In this document: piece by piece, positions 1-11,724 of the stretch | How the letters are laid out: each line of letters begins with the position of its first letter | How positions within the stretch are numbered: the stretch's first letter is position 1 | From: Knufia peltigerae | Lineage: Eukaryota; Ascomycota; Eurotiomycetes; Chaetothyriales; Trichomeriaceae | NCBI GenBank assembly: GCA_030247855.1 | Contig: JAPDRN010000036.1 | Coordinates: 124,001 to 188,000 of the forward strand | Reading direction: 5' to 3' | DNA length: 64,000 nt | Program-made: the position numbers and the translations under genes | The notes under the pieces: model-generated | Told to the model about the DNA's origin: nothing | Seen by the model: only the letters and a program-made list of their open reading frames with translations | Database searches by the model: none

Positions 1-149
1 ATTCTAGTTTTTAATTCCTTTCATCGTCCATACCTACCATACGGTGGTTTTGGGTTTTTTTTTGCTCCCCGACACTACTGTATTTCTTCTACAAGTTGAT
101 GAGCTCATTTGAGTCAAAGTTTTGACCGTCTCCTCCACCCCCAAGAAAC

Positions 150-548
150 ATGTCAAACCAAGAATACAAGCCTCCGGACGGTCCGCCGCCCATCTCGTCA
201 CCTCCGCCGGTCCACCGCGATGCCGGTCCGTACAATGAAGAGCGAGGGATGATCCCGGCCCAGAACTACGGCCCACCTCAGGGTTACGACTACGGCGGTT
301 ACAATGACACGAGAGGGTACTACGGGCCTCCCCAGCAGGGCTGGAACCAGCAAGGAGGTTGGCAACAACCGGGTCCCCAGCAAGCGCCGTACGGGGGTTA
401 CTACGGACCGCCGCAGCAAGGCATGTACTACGGGCAAGGGCCGCCGGTGACATATGTCGACCAACGATCGAGTCCGGGTGCCGACGGATGTTGCGCCGCT
501 CTTCTCGCGGCGTTGACATGCTGTTGTTGTCTGGAGTTGTTGTTCTGA
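150..548 (+). CDS. Small proline/tyrosine-rich protein with C-terminal CYSTM-like module
   Basis: A single-exon 132-residue protein. Most of it is low-complexity and rich in Pro, Gly, Gln and Tyr, with repeated GPPQQG/YYGPPQ units. It ends in a compact cysteine-rich hydrophobic tail (DGCCAALLAALTCCCCLELLF, about residues 111-132). That arrangement is typical of the CYSTM (cysteine-rich transmembrane) family, small tail-anchored or palmitoylated membrane proteins linked to stress tolerance in eukaryotes. The start follows an AAAC context and is the first ATG of the frame. Overlapping frames on both strands are long only because of the repetitive composition. Family assignment is fairly safe; a specific role cannot be read from the sequence. 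Confidence 0.8.
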   Translation: MSNQEYKPPDGPPPISSPPPVHRDAGPYNEERGMIPAQNYGPPQGYDYGGYNDTRGYYGPPQQGWNQQGGWQQPGPQQAPYGGYYGPPQQGMYYGQGPPVTYVDQRSSPGADGCCAALLAALTCCCCLELLF

Positions 549-1341
549 ACCTATCCTAGGTACCTTTCGCGAGGACCGGTGTACTGCGGTGACGTGACGA
601 TGCACCATGGCATGAAGTTTATGAGGTGCATGGTGTTTTTTTGGTCGGCGTGGGTCTTCATTGAGGGTGCTTTTCTCGGAAAGAGAGCAAAGGGGGGAAG
701 GGCGGATCTAGCGACGGCGTTTTGGTTCTTCGGTTCTTAATCTGTGCATACGAAACATGGCTGGAACATTCGGAAGTGGTGTTTGTCAGCGGGAGAACAA
801 GAAAATTAACAAGACCATTCCTTGACTACCCGGAGGGAATGAGGAAGAGCTGGTGAGGAGAGAGTATCGTTAACAAGTCCACCCTAGGTATCAGGCATCT
901 CGCCCTTGTCCTATGTTACATTTTCCCTTCACTTGACTTGATCTCACGTTCCTTCACTTCCTGTGGATTAGCCTGCTCTGATTACCCAACAAGAAGGAAA
1001 CCCGTCTTGATCATGGCATAAAGTGGACGGAAGTGGACGGCATGTCTGCATGACTTGAAGGGAACAAAGCCAAGCGATATTTCAGTCATCGTAGTATTGA
1101 TCAGAGGGCAGTGCAATCAATAGAGTATCATTGACAAAGTTATCTTTTCGTACCCAGCTAGGCAGCTTCTCTTCGCGTAAGAGCTCCTCAGTCCAGCTGT
1201 ACCTGCGAACCACCTTCAAGACAATCGTTGTTTGAAATTCGCCGAATAATGTCAATAGCGTACAGCTCTCTTGAGGCAGATCCATCATCATGAGGTCTGC
1301 ATGGGAATTGGAAGATATTCATATCGTTGTTACCGTGACAT
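549..1341. other. Intergenic region between CYSTM gene and epoxide hydrolase
   Basis: This stretch presumably holds the 3' UTR of the CYSTM gene and, on the other strand, the 3' UTR of the epoxide hydrolase. No convincing gene was found; the short minus-strand frame at 1082-1291 has no recognisable features. Confidence 0.5.
1021..1040. repeat. Perfect tandem duplication of a 10-mer
   Basis: The decamer AAGTGGACGG occurs twice in direct succession. It lies in the intergenic region and has no evident function. Confidence 0.8.
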
Positions 1342-2905
1342 TCATTTCTTCGCCATCATGACTGCATCCGGATAGATCTTTTGTACTTCAGCAGTCATCT
1401 TCGGAACAGGTTTGGCATCTCTTCCTGCAAACAATCCAATGGCTGTAGCGAGAGCTGCTCGAGACTCTTTACCCACAGGCGTCCAGTGACCACTTCTTGG
1501 TAGGATGGTCACTTCGCTGTCCTTGGCAAGATAATCTCCTAAGCCATCCAAACAAATGGTTCTGCTGCACGCCTGGTCTTTCTCGCCCCAGATCACATAC
1601 GCCGGTGCATTCAACTTTCCCTTGATATGGTCAACAAATAAGGTGTGGTTTGAGATTGAAGAACGGCGTCTGCTGCCAGGAGAGCTCGACTCCGACGCCG
1701 AGGTCTCCAGAGCATACAAGTCTGCAATAGTTTCGAGAGATTTGGTCCACGGCCTTGTTGCAACTCCATCACGGTAAACACCGGTCATATTCCAGAATGC
1801 CTCTGCTGAGGACTTGGCTCTCAGCAGCACAGTCGGACCATAGCTACCTCCATCGTGGGTCGCAGTTTTGCATTCTTCAGGACCAGGGCCAAGGGTAGAG
1901 GCGAGAGCTTCTTGAGGTCGGTACTCATCTGAGCGCTTATCGTATCCTATCTTGTTGGCTCCTCTCAGAAATGAATAGTTTCCACCGGTGCCCAAGCTTC
2001 GGACGAAGACTGGAGACAGATTGAAGGCGAATATGTAGGCCATCAACAATGTTTGCCACAGCAGTGGCTTCAGCGTATTGATGGACTTGGACAGGCAGCC
2101 GAAGTGTTGCTTGGGTGACTGTTTGAACTGCTTGAAGATCTTGGAGGCCGAGTTGATTATGCGGTCCTTGTTTGCAAGAGCAAGTTCGACCTAAATCCAA
2201 GGCCATCAGTAACAACAAACAGATATCAGATATAGGGTTATTCACATGTGGAGCGTTGGTCAGTATGAAACGATCAGCCAGGCAGGGAGCATCTGTAGCG
2301 AGGCGAAAGCCAAGTACACAACCCCAGTCATGCCCTACTATGAACGTGTTCGTCACCTCTGTTTCCTCGGCTGGAATATATCGGTCTCGCATGGCAACAA
2401 TGAATTCAGTCAGAGCTTCTAGTACTTCAGTGTCATAGACCTTGAAGCTGTCACTCCCTCCGAAGCCAGGCAAGTCAACACAGACCAAGGTAGCCTCATT
2501 TTTTGGTATAGCCGGCTCTTGCAATAGATGCCTCCACATCATTGAACTGTCAGGAAACCCATGTACGAAGACGATCAGGTTGCCCGTCGTCGCTCCGGCT
2601 CGATTGGAGAGGTAGTGTAGTTTGAGGCCATTGCGCAGGGAATAGAAGTAGTGCTTGAAACCTGGCAAAGGTTCCTTTGTCAAGTTCCAGAACCGATCTC
2701 GTTCTGCAGGATACTCATTAAAATATGGTCATAATGCAGGCTCTTCAAACGTACCAATAGCGTATTGTAGATTGTCTTGCTCGGTGTTCTTTTTGAAGAA
2801 TGCCCCGCTCCTAATGGACAAACTCGTGTAGAGAAAATAGCTGAAGACGCCGAAGAGGTAGAATGAAGCCCGTTTCAAAAGCTGCTGGAAAGTATTGGAG
2901 GCCAT
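1342..2905 (-). CDS. Membrane-anchored epoxide hydrolase (alpha/beta hydrolase fold)
   Basis: Three exons: 2905-2755, 2703-2246 and 2190-1342, joined by 51- and 55-nt introns with GT-AG ends and matching phases, giving about 485 residues. Exon 1 encodes a hydrophobic N-terminal segment (about residues 14-31) that probably anchors the protein in the ER membrane. The hydrolase core shows the oxyanion-hole motif HGFPDS near residue 98, the nucleophile motif GHDWG (Asp near 176) and a late SGHW carrying the likely catalytic His. These are hallmarks of soluble/microsomal-type epoxide hydrolases, which open epoxides to diols through an ester intermediate. It is the left-most gene of the oxidative cluster, next to a BVMO, so epoxide or lactone-derived intermediates are plausible substrates. 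At 485 residues it is longer than many relatives. An acyl-ester hydrolase role cannot be excluded. Confidence 0.85.
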
Positions 2906-4484
2906 GGCAGCGGTTATGACGGCGCAAGTCAGGTCATCTAGTACAGGTCTTTGTGTCCCTATATGCCCTTTGCCAGTTGAAGTTGTTCACGCAGAGAAGG
3001 TAAAAAGGGCTGTCCGAGGAAATAAACCAACCCCTCTGAGACGGAGTCGACGATTGCACAATCACATGTAGTCACACAATGCAGAGAAAGAGGTGAAGGT
3101 GGGAAGGTGCAATTCGCGGTCACGAGCAGGAACAAACAGCAGGCATTCACCACATCAACGTTAATTCAATAAACAGAGCAAGTGTAGCGTGTCCGTATGA
3201 GGAATTCGTCATACTAGGCACCTGGGTGCACGAGACAGCACGGAAAGGATCTTCTTTAGAGATCGACTCATGTGTCGCCCTCAAGCGTGTTGCAACTGGC
3301 GCAGGGACCTGAAAAAGGGTTTACAAGTTTTGAAGTAGGCGGACAGAAAGTCGTCTCAATGGAGAAGCGATCTTAGCTTGGGCTCCTCCACAACCCTTCG
3401 AACCCTTGCCTGTGCTTATCCCGTCCTATCCTCTTGCTCCATCTCCAACACGGACTCCCCTTCTCAACACGTTGGCACGGCTATCATTGCTTTTCATAGG
3501 AGTGGCTCAACGGTGAGCAACTATTGATACGTCCGGTCGCTGAACGGAAGGATCTCGCCTGGCTACGATATACACTCAACTTTATGCAGCAACGTCATCG
3601 GCTGTCAACGAAACAATCTTTGAGGTCTTGTGACATTCTTGATCAGATCCCCCCTTGGGTCTGCCAGAAACTATTGATGCCCCGAGGTGCGAAGGCGGAT
3701 GCTGGTTTCAGCCGATCATCAACGAGCAAATCAATAAGCTACGATGTCGTGTGAGACTTTGGCCTACGAGTTCAAGGTGGAAGTCAAATGCCGAGCTGCA
3801 ATTGACCGGCGGACCTGAAGCTCTTACTTGCATATCGTAGCAGGATTCGAGTTTCGCTCTGGTGCTTCTCCTACGAGAGGAGCCTCGAATTCCCCTGTCC
3901 TCCTCCTCAAACGAGATTCTTGATCCTACTCGTAATAAGGACAGTGCGAACTGAGAATTTGAATTTGAATTGAGTTGCTAGAACGTGGCCGTTATCCCCA
4001 AGCGAGAATCCGTTTTTATCGTTGGAGTTCTATGTCGATCTATGGCTTATATGGTCAATACCTCGGATTGATCATGTTAGCGTCCGAAAATATACTCGAG
4101 TGACGGGCCAACTATCAATCACATCCAGGAGAGTTTCTGCCAAATGCTCTCCAAAAGTGCGGGCTAAGACGATGGCGGACTGCATTACTGGTCATCTCAG
4201 TGTCATACAGTCAACGGCGTTCTTTTCGATCGCACTCAAAACAATCCAAGAACATATTGCCCCATTGGTTCTTCCTAATTTCAACTAGATACAATCTAAG
4301 GGGAACTCTGTGGACGGTGATGCCCTGGTTGAGACCTTGGCGGCGGGCACTGATGAGTCCGCAATTGAGCAGGAAAGCAGTGAATAAGACACAGATTTTT
4401 GCTTCTGCTATTCATGGAGATCTGTACTTGCTACGGGAGTTGACTTTCCATCTTTGACTCGAATTGAGAGATTTAAAGTGCTTC
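2906..4484. other. 1.6-kb gene-poor stretch between epoxide hydrolase and BVMO 1
   Basis: Only short open frames occur on either strand (up to 145 codons, at 4464-4901, and that one is antisense to the BVMO). None shows a recognisable domain or a consistent spliced model. The left part contains the promoter of the epoxide hydrolase. It may contain a decayed gene or a lineage-specific sequence, but nothing can be assigned. Confidence 0.4.
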
Positions 4485-6511
4485 TTACGCCCCTGGCTCC
4501 CTCATATAATCCGTCATATCGGCACCAGTGAGCTCGCCAATGGTTCGTCCATTCCCCAGGTAGCTAAAGCGATTACGTTTAGAGTAGACCATGTCATAGT
4601 CCTCGAAACGTGGGGTCTGCAACGCCTCATTAAAATGCCATGTCGAACCTATCCAAGGACCGATGACCGGTCCATTAATCGTGCCGTTCTTGTACCTGCA
4701 ACAATGAATGTAAGCCCTCTTACTCGCTGTCTGACGTCTCATAGAGGGAGGCATATATACCAGCTTCTGCATCCTCCGCTCCACACCATTGCGTCCATTA
4801 GTGAATCTCGATGCTCCAAAAATTCATCAACCACTTCCTCTTTGACCTCCATAGAGGCAACATTTTCCGTCTGCATTTTCCGGACGCAGGCAAATGCATA
4901 ATTGATTTCCGTCTCTAGTCCAGATATGAGTGAACCATTGGCGATCGGGCTATTTGGTCCGCCCAGGACTGGGACGTTAGCAGTCTACAAAGGAGGACCT
5001 TACGATGCTCTCGCTTACTGAAGTAGTTTGGAAACCCTGGAGCGGCTACTGAAAAGTAGTGGCGAGGCTGCTCTTTCCAGGATTCCGCCAGATCTCGTCC
5101 TCGGCGACCGATAACTGGGAATGCTGGCCGATGTGAACAATCAAATCCGGTGGCACAAACGATTGCGTCGAAACCATGTTCTGTCCCATCTGCGGCGCGA
5201 ATTCCACTTGGTGTGATTTCGTCGATTCCTGTGCAGACCACCTGAACGTTGGGCTGGATGAGTGATTCGAGGTACCCGTTTCCTGGAGTGAACCTGTACT
5301 AAGTTGGCTTTGGTTTCCCCAAAGCAGGACTGTTGGTGCAGGTGGTTTTCACGGCTTACCTTCGACATCCCACAGGGAACTTGGGGATCAACTTTTCGCA
5401 GAGTTCTTCATTATAACCCAGTCTTTCCCTCATCAGATTAGCAAACTTGACGACTGACTGTTTTTGGAGCTCGGAGCCTTTATAGTATAACGAGAAGCTC
5501 GAGCTCCCCGTGTTCTGCACCAGCTTCCGATACTCGAGGAAGTACTTCTTGTCCTTGTTGAACCTTTCAATCTCCTCCGGAGAAAACTTCGTATCGCGCC
5601 CGTCTTTGGCAAGGCTTTCACTGAACTCCGGCGTTATCCATGTTGGCGAACGGATGAAGTTGGTTAACTTCTTGACCACTTTGCACGTACAGTTAGTTGG
5701 TTGGTAAGGATTTTCCAAACAAATGGTCCAAGTGAATTCGTCGTACCTGGTTGCAAGCTTGGGGCTATCTGTATGGCCGACGAACCTGCTCCGATGACTG
5801 CTACCGACTTTCCTTCAAAGTTGTACTCTTTGTCCCAGTGGGCTGAATGTAACAATTTCCCTTCAAACCTGGAGAGACCTTGGATATCTGGCCACTGCCA
5901 CTTGCTATGTGATTCTTCAGCAATTGGTTTACTTTGAGAGAAATTCGAGCAGCTGCCATGTTACTTACTTCAAAATGCCCGTGGCGCTCAACAAGACATC
6001 ACATTGGTCTTCAAAGATTGTCTGGGTGGTCGAATCCTCGATCTTGAGCAACCATTGGCTTTTCTGTTCCGACCAACGCGCTTCGGTCACTCTGTGAGAC
6101 AGTCTGATGTACTTCATACAATTCCACTTCACGGCGCAACCTTTGAAGTATTCGAAAATCTCCTCTGCCGATACATAACTGTCGGAATTGGGGGCGGCTT
6201 AATGATTCTATTTACTCCAAAACTGTAGACAGATTCACTTACAATCTGGACCAATTTGGATTTCCTTCCCACGAATAAGTATAGCCGTGTGCTGGAATGT
6301 CGCAGGCACAGCCGGGATATCGGTTTTCAAGCCAAGTTCCTCCAACGTCGGCATTTTTCTCGTAGATCACGAAGTCGACATTCTCTAGATGTTGCTGGTA
6401 TTGATATGCTGCACCAATCCCTGCGAGCCCGGCCCCGATACAGATCAGCCGTTTCCTCTGGGGTTGGTGAATCGGCTCCTGTGCAAACCGATAACGATTA
6501 ATCGAGCCCAT
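4485..6511 (-). CDS. Type I Baeyer-Villiger (flavin-binding) monooxygenase, copy 1
   Basis: Seven exons (6511-6243, 6178-5969, 5904-5747, 5678-5360, 5293-5019, 4968-4761, 4695-4485) join in phase to about 549 residues. An N-terminal Rossmann motif for FAD (GAGLAG) is followed by GGTWLENRYPG. The BVMO fingerprint F-x-G-x3-H-x3-W is present (FEGKLLHSAHWD), and a second dinucleotide motif for NADPH (GAGSSA) comes just after. CATGFD matches the conserved third block. Such enzymes insert oxygen next to a ketone to give an ester or lactone using NADPH and O2. It is divergent from the SDR at 7015 across a 0.5-kb shared promoter. A second BVMO lies at 28.2 kb; both end with related C-termini (LQTPRFEDYD here, LRTPRYEDFD there). 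Substrate unknown; the family call is strong. Confidence 0.93.
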
Positions 6512-7014
6512 TGTGGATATATATATTCGTCCCTTCTCTAGCACGTTGGCACTGATGAATTTTGAACATTCAAACAGCACCCAGTGGACTATTCAAGATT
6601 GTTTAGAGTATACAGTTTTGAGCACCTTCTAAGTAGAAACTAGCCACTGGGCTTAATTTCCCCGGTCCAGTTCCAAAACAGGTCCAGACTTTCGGTAGCG
6701 TTCCCGCACACCTTCACAGACAGCCTGCGCGAGGGAAATGATCCCGACTTCACAACTTGTGATACCTTGGCCGGGAAGGTTTCAAAAGGTTTGGGGCTAC
6801 GGCTTCAAAGTATTACATGAGGTATGTGGCAGGGAACGATCCCGAGTAGATATTCCTATTTTCCGAAAGTGTATTCTTACAAGGGCACTAGTTCCAATTC
6901 TTAGGCATATTCATAAAGACGAAACTACAAACATCGACGCCCTCATTCAAAAGGGCCTTTACCATAAAACGCATCCATAAGACGGGGGTCGTTATGTAAG
7001 TCAACCCTGCACCC
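6512..7014. promoter_or_regulatory. Shared divergent promoter of BVMO 1 and SDR 1
   Basis: A 0.5-kb gap separates two divergently transcribed cluster genes. It contains CTTTCGGAAA on the minus strand at 6860-6869, a variant of the TCGGAA-type element seen elsewhere in the cluster, and GACGGGGGTC at 6981-6990 close to the SDR start. No coding sequence was recognised. Confidence 0.45.
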
Positions 7015-8061
7015 ATGGCGTCTCCTCAACACCAGAGTGCAAGAGCTATAGTGACAGGAGGAGGCTCAGGTAGTCATCACCTTCCCACCAACATCTCTGT
7101 TCAACCACGGATAGCTCATCATCTGAAACAGGTATAAGTCTTGCGGTAGCAAAGGCATTGCATGCACAAGGTGTATCTCTGCTGATTCTTGACCTCGTCC
7201 TCCATCGCGAGGCGGAAGAGTGGTTTGGGGCAATACGAGAAACGGGTGGCCCGGCTGCAATTTTTCGCAAAACTGATGTCACTTCCTGGGAGGAGCTTGA
7301 GAGGGCTTTCGACTTTTTTGCACAGCAGTTCGGTGGTGCTCCGGAGATCGTGGTGGCCGGAGCAGGTATCTACGAGGCATCGTCTACCGGCTTTTGGGAC
7401 GAGAAAGACATCGCTTCTAGATACAAACTTTTTGATGTCAACCTCCTTCATCCCATCAAGCTGACCAGAATTGCCATTCGAAGATTGCAAGGTGCAAAAT
7501 CGCGCGGCACCATTCTTCACATTTCCAGTATAACCGCCCAGAAACCCTCCGCGGTCCTTCCGCTGTACTCAGTCTCAAAAGCTGCCTTGAGTCAGTTTGT
7601 ACGATGCATGGCGCCGTTGGAGTCGATGTGCGGCATTCGAGTTGTTGGTGTGGCTCCAGGGTGAGTAAGAGAACGCTCCCACGACCATGTCTGAGTAAAG
7701 ATCTTTGATCAGAGGCTGATTGGAAATCGTGTCGCTGGTTGTTGACAGGGTTGTTGACACGCCGTTGTTCCGCGATCATCCAAGTGCCCTGGAGCACATT
7801 GATCTGGAAATGGACTTTGTTCTACCACCTGACGAAGTTGTTCAGGCGATGTTGGCTCTACTAAATGACAAGAAGTACCCTTCAGGGACCGTACTGGAAG
7901 TTGGAGATGTGGGTTGTTGGCGTGAGGTGCATCTTTTGAATGATCCGGGTCCGCAAGGCAGATCTACCCTCCCTCGTTCAAAAGCTCAGGCTGCTTTGAA
8001 ATTGGTCGAAGGTGCTCTGGAGCTGGATGCACAAAATCCTGAAAGATTTTCTAAGCTCTAA
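7015..8061 (+). CDS. Short-chain dehydrogenase/reductase 1
   Basis: Three exons (7015-7069, 7132-7660, 7749-8061) give about 298 residues. The glycine-rich NAD(P)-binding motif TGGGSGI spans the first intron, AGAG stands in the place of NAG, and the catalytic signature is a Ser followed by YSVSK (Tyr-x3-Lys), so the active site is complete. The C-terminal part after VAPG is longer than in minimal SDRs, as in 15-hydroxyprostaglandin-dehydrogenase-like members. It would oxidise an alcohol or reduce a ketone with a nicotinamide cofactor. Divergent partner of BVMO 1, which suggests it supplies the ketone for that enzyme. Cofactor and substrate are not readable. Confidence 0.88.
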
Positions 8062-8508
8062 CATTCTATAACTGTCAAGAAGTTTGTATTCAACAAAGCT
8101 TAAGCAAACCAGGCAACGTATTTAGTTATGTGCTCATCTATGTACCACGGCCTCCGTCTGAGTATCAGTGTAGAATCTAGAACAATCTGGGAAAGACAGT
8201 CGTGATGCTATCTTAGAATATCACAGTCCAAAAGTATAGTTCCCTTTCGGAACAATCACTTAGAATACGGAACACAGAAGCTGTTGACAACATAAACATT
8301 CTCTCCGACTTTATTGGTCGCGTCTGGGGGTTCATTTTATTCTATCGGAATATGTGGAGGATGGCCCCTCCTGGGCGCCTCGGTGATGTATCGAGGGCAT
8401 ACCTAAATATGCCGATACCCTCTCCCGCCATTAGCCTAGCAGTTCTCCAGTCTAAAATCGCACATTTCTGCATATTCTAATGGGAGATACATCCCAGTTT
8501 GACTCTCC
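8062..8508. promoter_or_regulatory. Promoter of Zn2Cys6 regulator 1 with repeated CGGAA sites
   Basis: Upstream of the regulator, CGGAACA occurs at 8248-8254 and again at 8268-8274, exactly 20 bp apart. The first copy forms a GTTCC-N5-GGAAC inverted repeat (8239-8253). A CGGAATA follows at 8346. CGG triplets with fixed spacing are what Zn2Cys6 proteins bind, so autoregulation is possible. Confidence 0.4.
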
Positions 8509-11063
8509 ATGGGAGCAAGAGAAGATGTCGCTGGCAAAAGCGCCGCGGCGGTTACGCCGATGGACAAGGGGGTGAGGAAAAGGAGGAGGATTCTTCTGGC
8601 TTGTACCGCCTGTCGAGCGCGAAAACAGCGTTGTGACGGGTCGCAGCCGACCTGTGAGCATTGCACTATACAAAAGTTAGATTGTCACTATGAGTCTGCC
8701 AGCCAGAAAGCGGACGTTACCCAGCTGTCAGTTACCGTCCTTTGACGCGTTCAAAATCTCTGAGGGCTGATGTTCTTACAAGCTACGTGCACAACCTCCT
8801 CAAGCGTATCGACCAGTTGGAAGAGGAGATTTCTGGGACGAGACTGGCGAAATGCAACGGCGACCTCGCAGGTCTCAGGCAGCAACATCATGACTCAGGT
8901 TCCAGCTTCTCGATGGCAAAAGACCCAAACACCAGACCGGCACACGACGAACAATCACCACAACACACTCCACCTCTTTCATGGCCTCGCCATGGGTGTG
9001 ACCGGTCTCATGACGCCGTCGGCGAACGTGCTCTCCCTGGATCCGACGTCGAGCAGGTTGCACACCACGCCGCTGATTTTCTATCGAAGTCGGAAGAACC
9101 ACCTACGCAGGGCTACTTGGGTGCTGCAAGTACCTTGACTTTCTGTCAAGTCGTTCTCGAGCAGGAAGATCCACTCAAGCAGCGTCAGGACTTGGAACTC
9201 TCAAATACACCCAGACGAGCAGAGATCGGCCCTCAGGGGTCGCGATGGAACAAAACCATTCCTTTAAATGACCTTGCCGATTCCTGGCCTCAACGGTACT
9301 TGGGAGATCATCTGGTCGACTGTTTCATAGATCTTTGTTATCCACAATATCCCTTCATCCACGGTCCGACTTTCAAAAGGCACTATGAGTCAATGTGGAC
9401 CTCAAGAGAACGCCAGACCGACGCCTGGATCGCAACGGTGAATTCTGTATTTGCCCTGGGATGTCAATATTCTCCGACCATCTCACCAAACCTAGGAGGA
9501 CAGTTCTTCAGAAAGGCAACGTTCCTGATCAACTTCGAAGGTCTTGGGGAGTGCACATTGGAATATTTGCAGGCATTGGTCTTGATGAGCCTCTACTTGC
9601 AGGGTTCCGCCAACCTGAACCACTCGTGGAATGTGATCGGATTGGCTGTCCGACAAGCCCAGAGCCTTGGCCTGCATCTGCAGAAGACATATCAACGCGT
9701 AGCAACGCCGGCAGTGCGGGAGGCCCAAAAGAGAGTATGGGCGGCGTGTTACGTACTGGACAGTGTCTCTGCTATGATGCTCGGTAGGCCCCCGATAATT
9801 GCACACGACGCGCGTGTGCTGATCGAAGGCATGACACTACTGGACGATGACCAGATTCCCACGGGAAGATCACTGCCTCCGTTGTGGCCAGGGCCCTTGA
9901 CACCAGGTGGAGGGGTCACCGAGCGACTCGACTTCGCGGCAGGTGATGAAAGACCGTATGAGATGGCCTTTTTCACTGCGACAATTCGTCATTGTGGGTT
10001 CATGCGCGATATGGTGAAATTGTACGATATGCGGTCGGAACATTCAGTGTCCCTTGAACTCGACGAAAGCTTTTGCCAATGGATGGCCGACATCCCGTCC
10101 CATCTACATCCTTCGAATACCTCTAGTACGGACCAAAGATTGTGGCAACAAAGGATCGTTTTGACATCCCGGTAAGCACATTGCTAAATATCCTGGCAGG
10201 TATCATCGAATCTTACTAAGAACACCTGTCGACGTAGTTTCCTCAATCTACGTATTCTCTCTCATCGTCTTTGTGTTCTGCGAATGGCTCCCATCGGGAA
10301 GACAGCCACTCCCTTCGAGCCTATCCGTGGAGCGACCAACGAGAAATTGGCTTCCTTGAGGGCCGAAGTTTGCATCAGTGCAGCAATCGAACAAATCCAG
10401 CACATATCACGGTCTTACAAGCAGGGTTCTGGCAGCGCCTGGTGGTATGATCTGAATTGTACGTTCCTCTGCCACTTTTCCACCCTTTCATAGCATTGAA
10501 CACTGTAATGGGGAAGAATCTTGCGACGCTGACAAAAATCAATAGACATATTTTCCGCCGCCTCGATCCTCCTAGCTACACAGATTATGCAACAGCACTG
10601 CGATAGCTCTTACTCTCATTATGTCAAACTTGCTGAAGACGTAATCCGTGAAATGCATCAGACCGGCAGGAGCCTGGCGGGAAGGTATATGGAGATGCTG
10701 GAGCAATTGCAGCGGCGCCTGGCTTACAAGACTTCGCCACAAGCCCTCCAGAGGGGCCAATATTCACAAGGGTCTCGCTCAACCTCTCCTAGCCGTCGTA
10801 ATCAGCCTCACGAATGCCAGAACGCGATCGGGAACGTCAATTCAGTCTGCGATTCAATTCGGGAGCTTGCAGACGAAGAGCTTGGAGACAGTCTTACCAC
10901 TCTGGTGGTTCCGGATCTATCGGAGACAATTAGTGATGAAGATATGAACTCGCTGTTTGCATCTTCATCATTTCCGTGGAGCATCGACCCAGATACATTC
11001 TTACTCGACGATGATACTCTGCATGACTCGCTTCATCCGACTGAGTATGATACTCTCGTCTGA
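8509..11063 (+). CDS. Zn2Cys6 transcription factor 1 with fungal-specific regulatory domain
   Basis: Four exons (8509-8693, 8765-10171, 10238-10458, 10546-11063) give about 776 residues. The binuclear cluster CTACRARKQRCDG...CEHC...C lies near residues 31-58, preceded by a basic KRRR run. It leads directly into a coiled-coil linker (YVHNLLKRIDQLEEEI) created by the first splice; the alternative without that splice stops soon after the zinc cluster. The middle region has the features of the fungal-specific TF domain (FIDLCYPQYPFIHGPTF and RRVW/GRP-like blocks). It presumably regulates the surrounding cluster. The first intron (71 nt) is inferred from phase and the expected linker, so that junction is a little less certain than the rest. 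Confidence 0.88.
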
Positions 11064-11724
11064 GAAATCAGCTTTTAGCACGATCGGGTTTGTTTTCGTC
11101 TCTCAGCTTGGTAATACCGGAGATGCTCTGTTCGGACACACAGTCCTCAAGACCTCGCAGCTTCAAAGTTGTGAAGTAAGACAGGACACCCAGGGCGATG
11201 AAATGCTAGGATGTAGGTCGTTAGGCTTAAATTACTCCAATCGCGGGAATAGGGGTAATTCGACCATAGTGTGGAGAAGCGTTACACAGCCTTGTGGCAG
11301 CCAGAAGAACTTCATATCCTCTGTCTGCAATGGTTATTCCTAGGCCTCTGCATCTCAAACACATTGGCAGGTGACTTCAGTTCACGGTGAAATTAGAGCC
11401 GTCTACACCTGCCGAGAGTGTCCGGCTTGACTCGAGACTAATGACATGTCCAGCGTCCAGCTGCCGTTGTTGACTTGAACCAGCTCGGAATTTCAGCCTC
11501 GTTGATTCCGAGGGGATGTCCGAGGCCCCTATCTATCTACCATTTGACTCTAGTCCGGCTATTCTAAAAAACCGAACACGCGAGATGATGCCTTGCAATA
11601 TCTCGCTGGTGGTCATGTTTGCTCTTAGATTAACTCCCTCGACACCGATTTCCACTCCATACTTATTCTCCTAGCGACCAAAACTATCTGAGCCATTGAC
11701 TTGGCAAAGGAGTAGACGGGGGCA
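11064..11724. promoter_or_regulatory. OYE promoter region with 8-bp inverted repeat
   Basis: No coding gene was recognised in these 660 bases. A perfect inverted repeat, CTCGGAAT (11484-11491) and ATTCCGAG (11505-11512), lies 213 bp before the OYE start. Each half contains a CGG triplet, matching the layout of Zn2Cys6 dimer sites. Confidence 0.5.
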
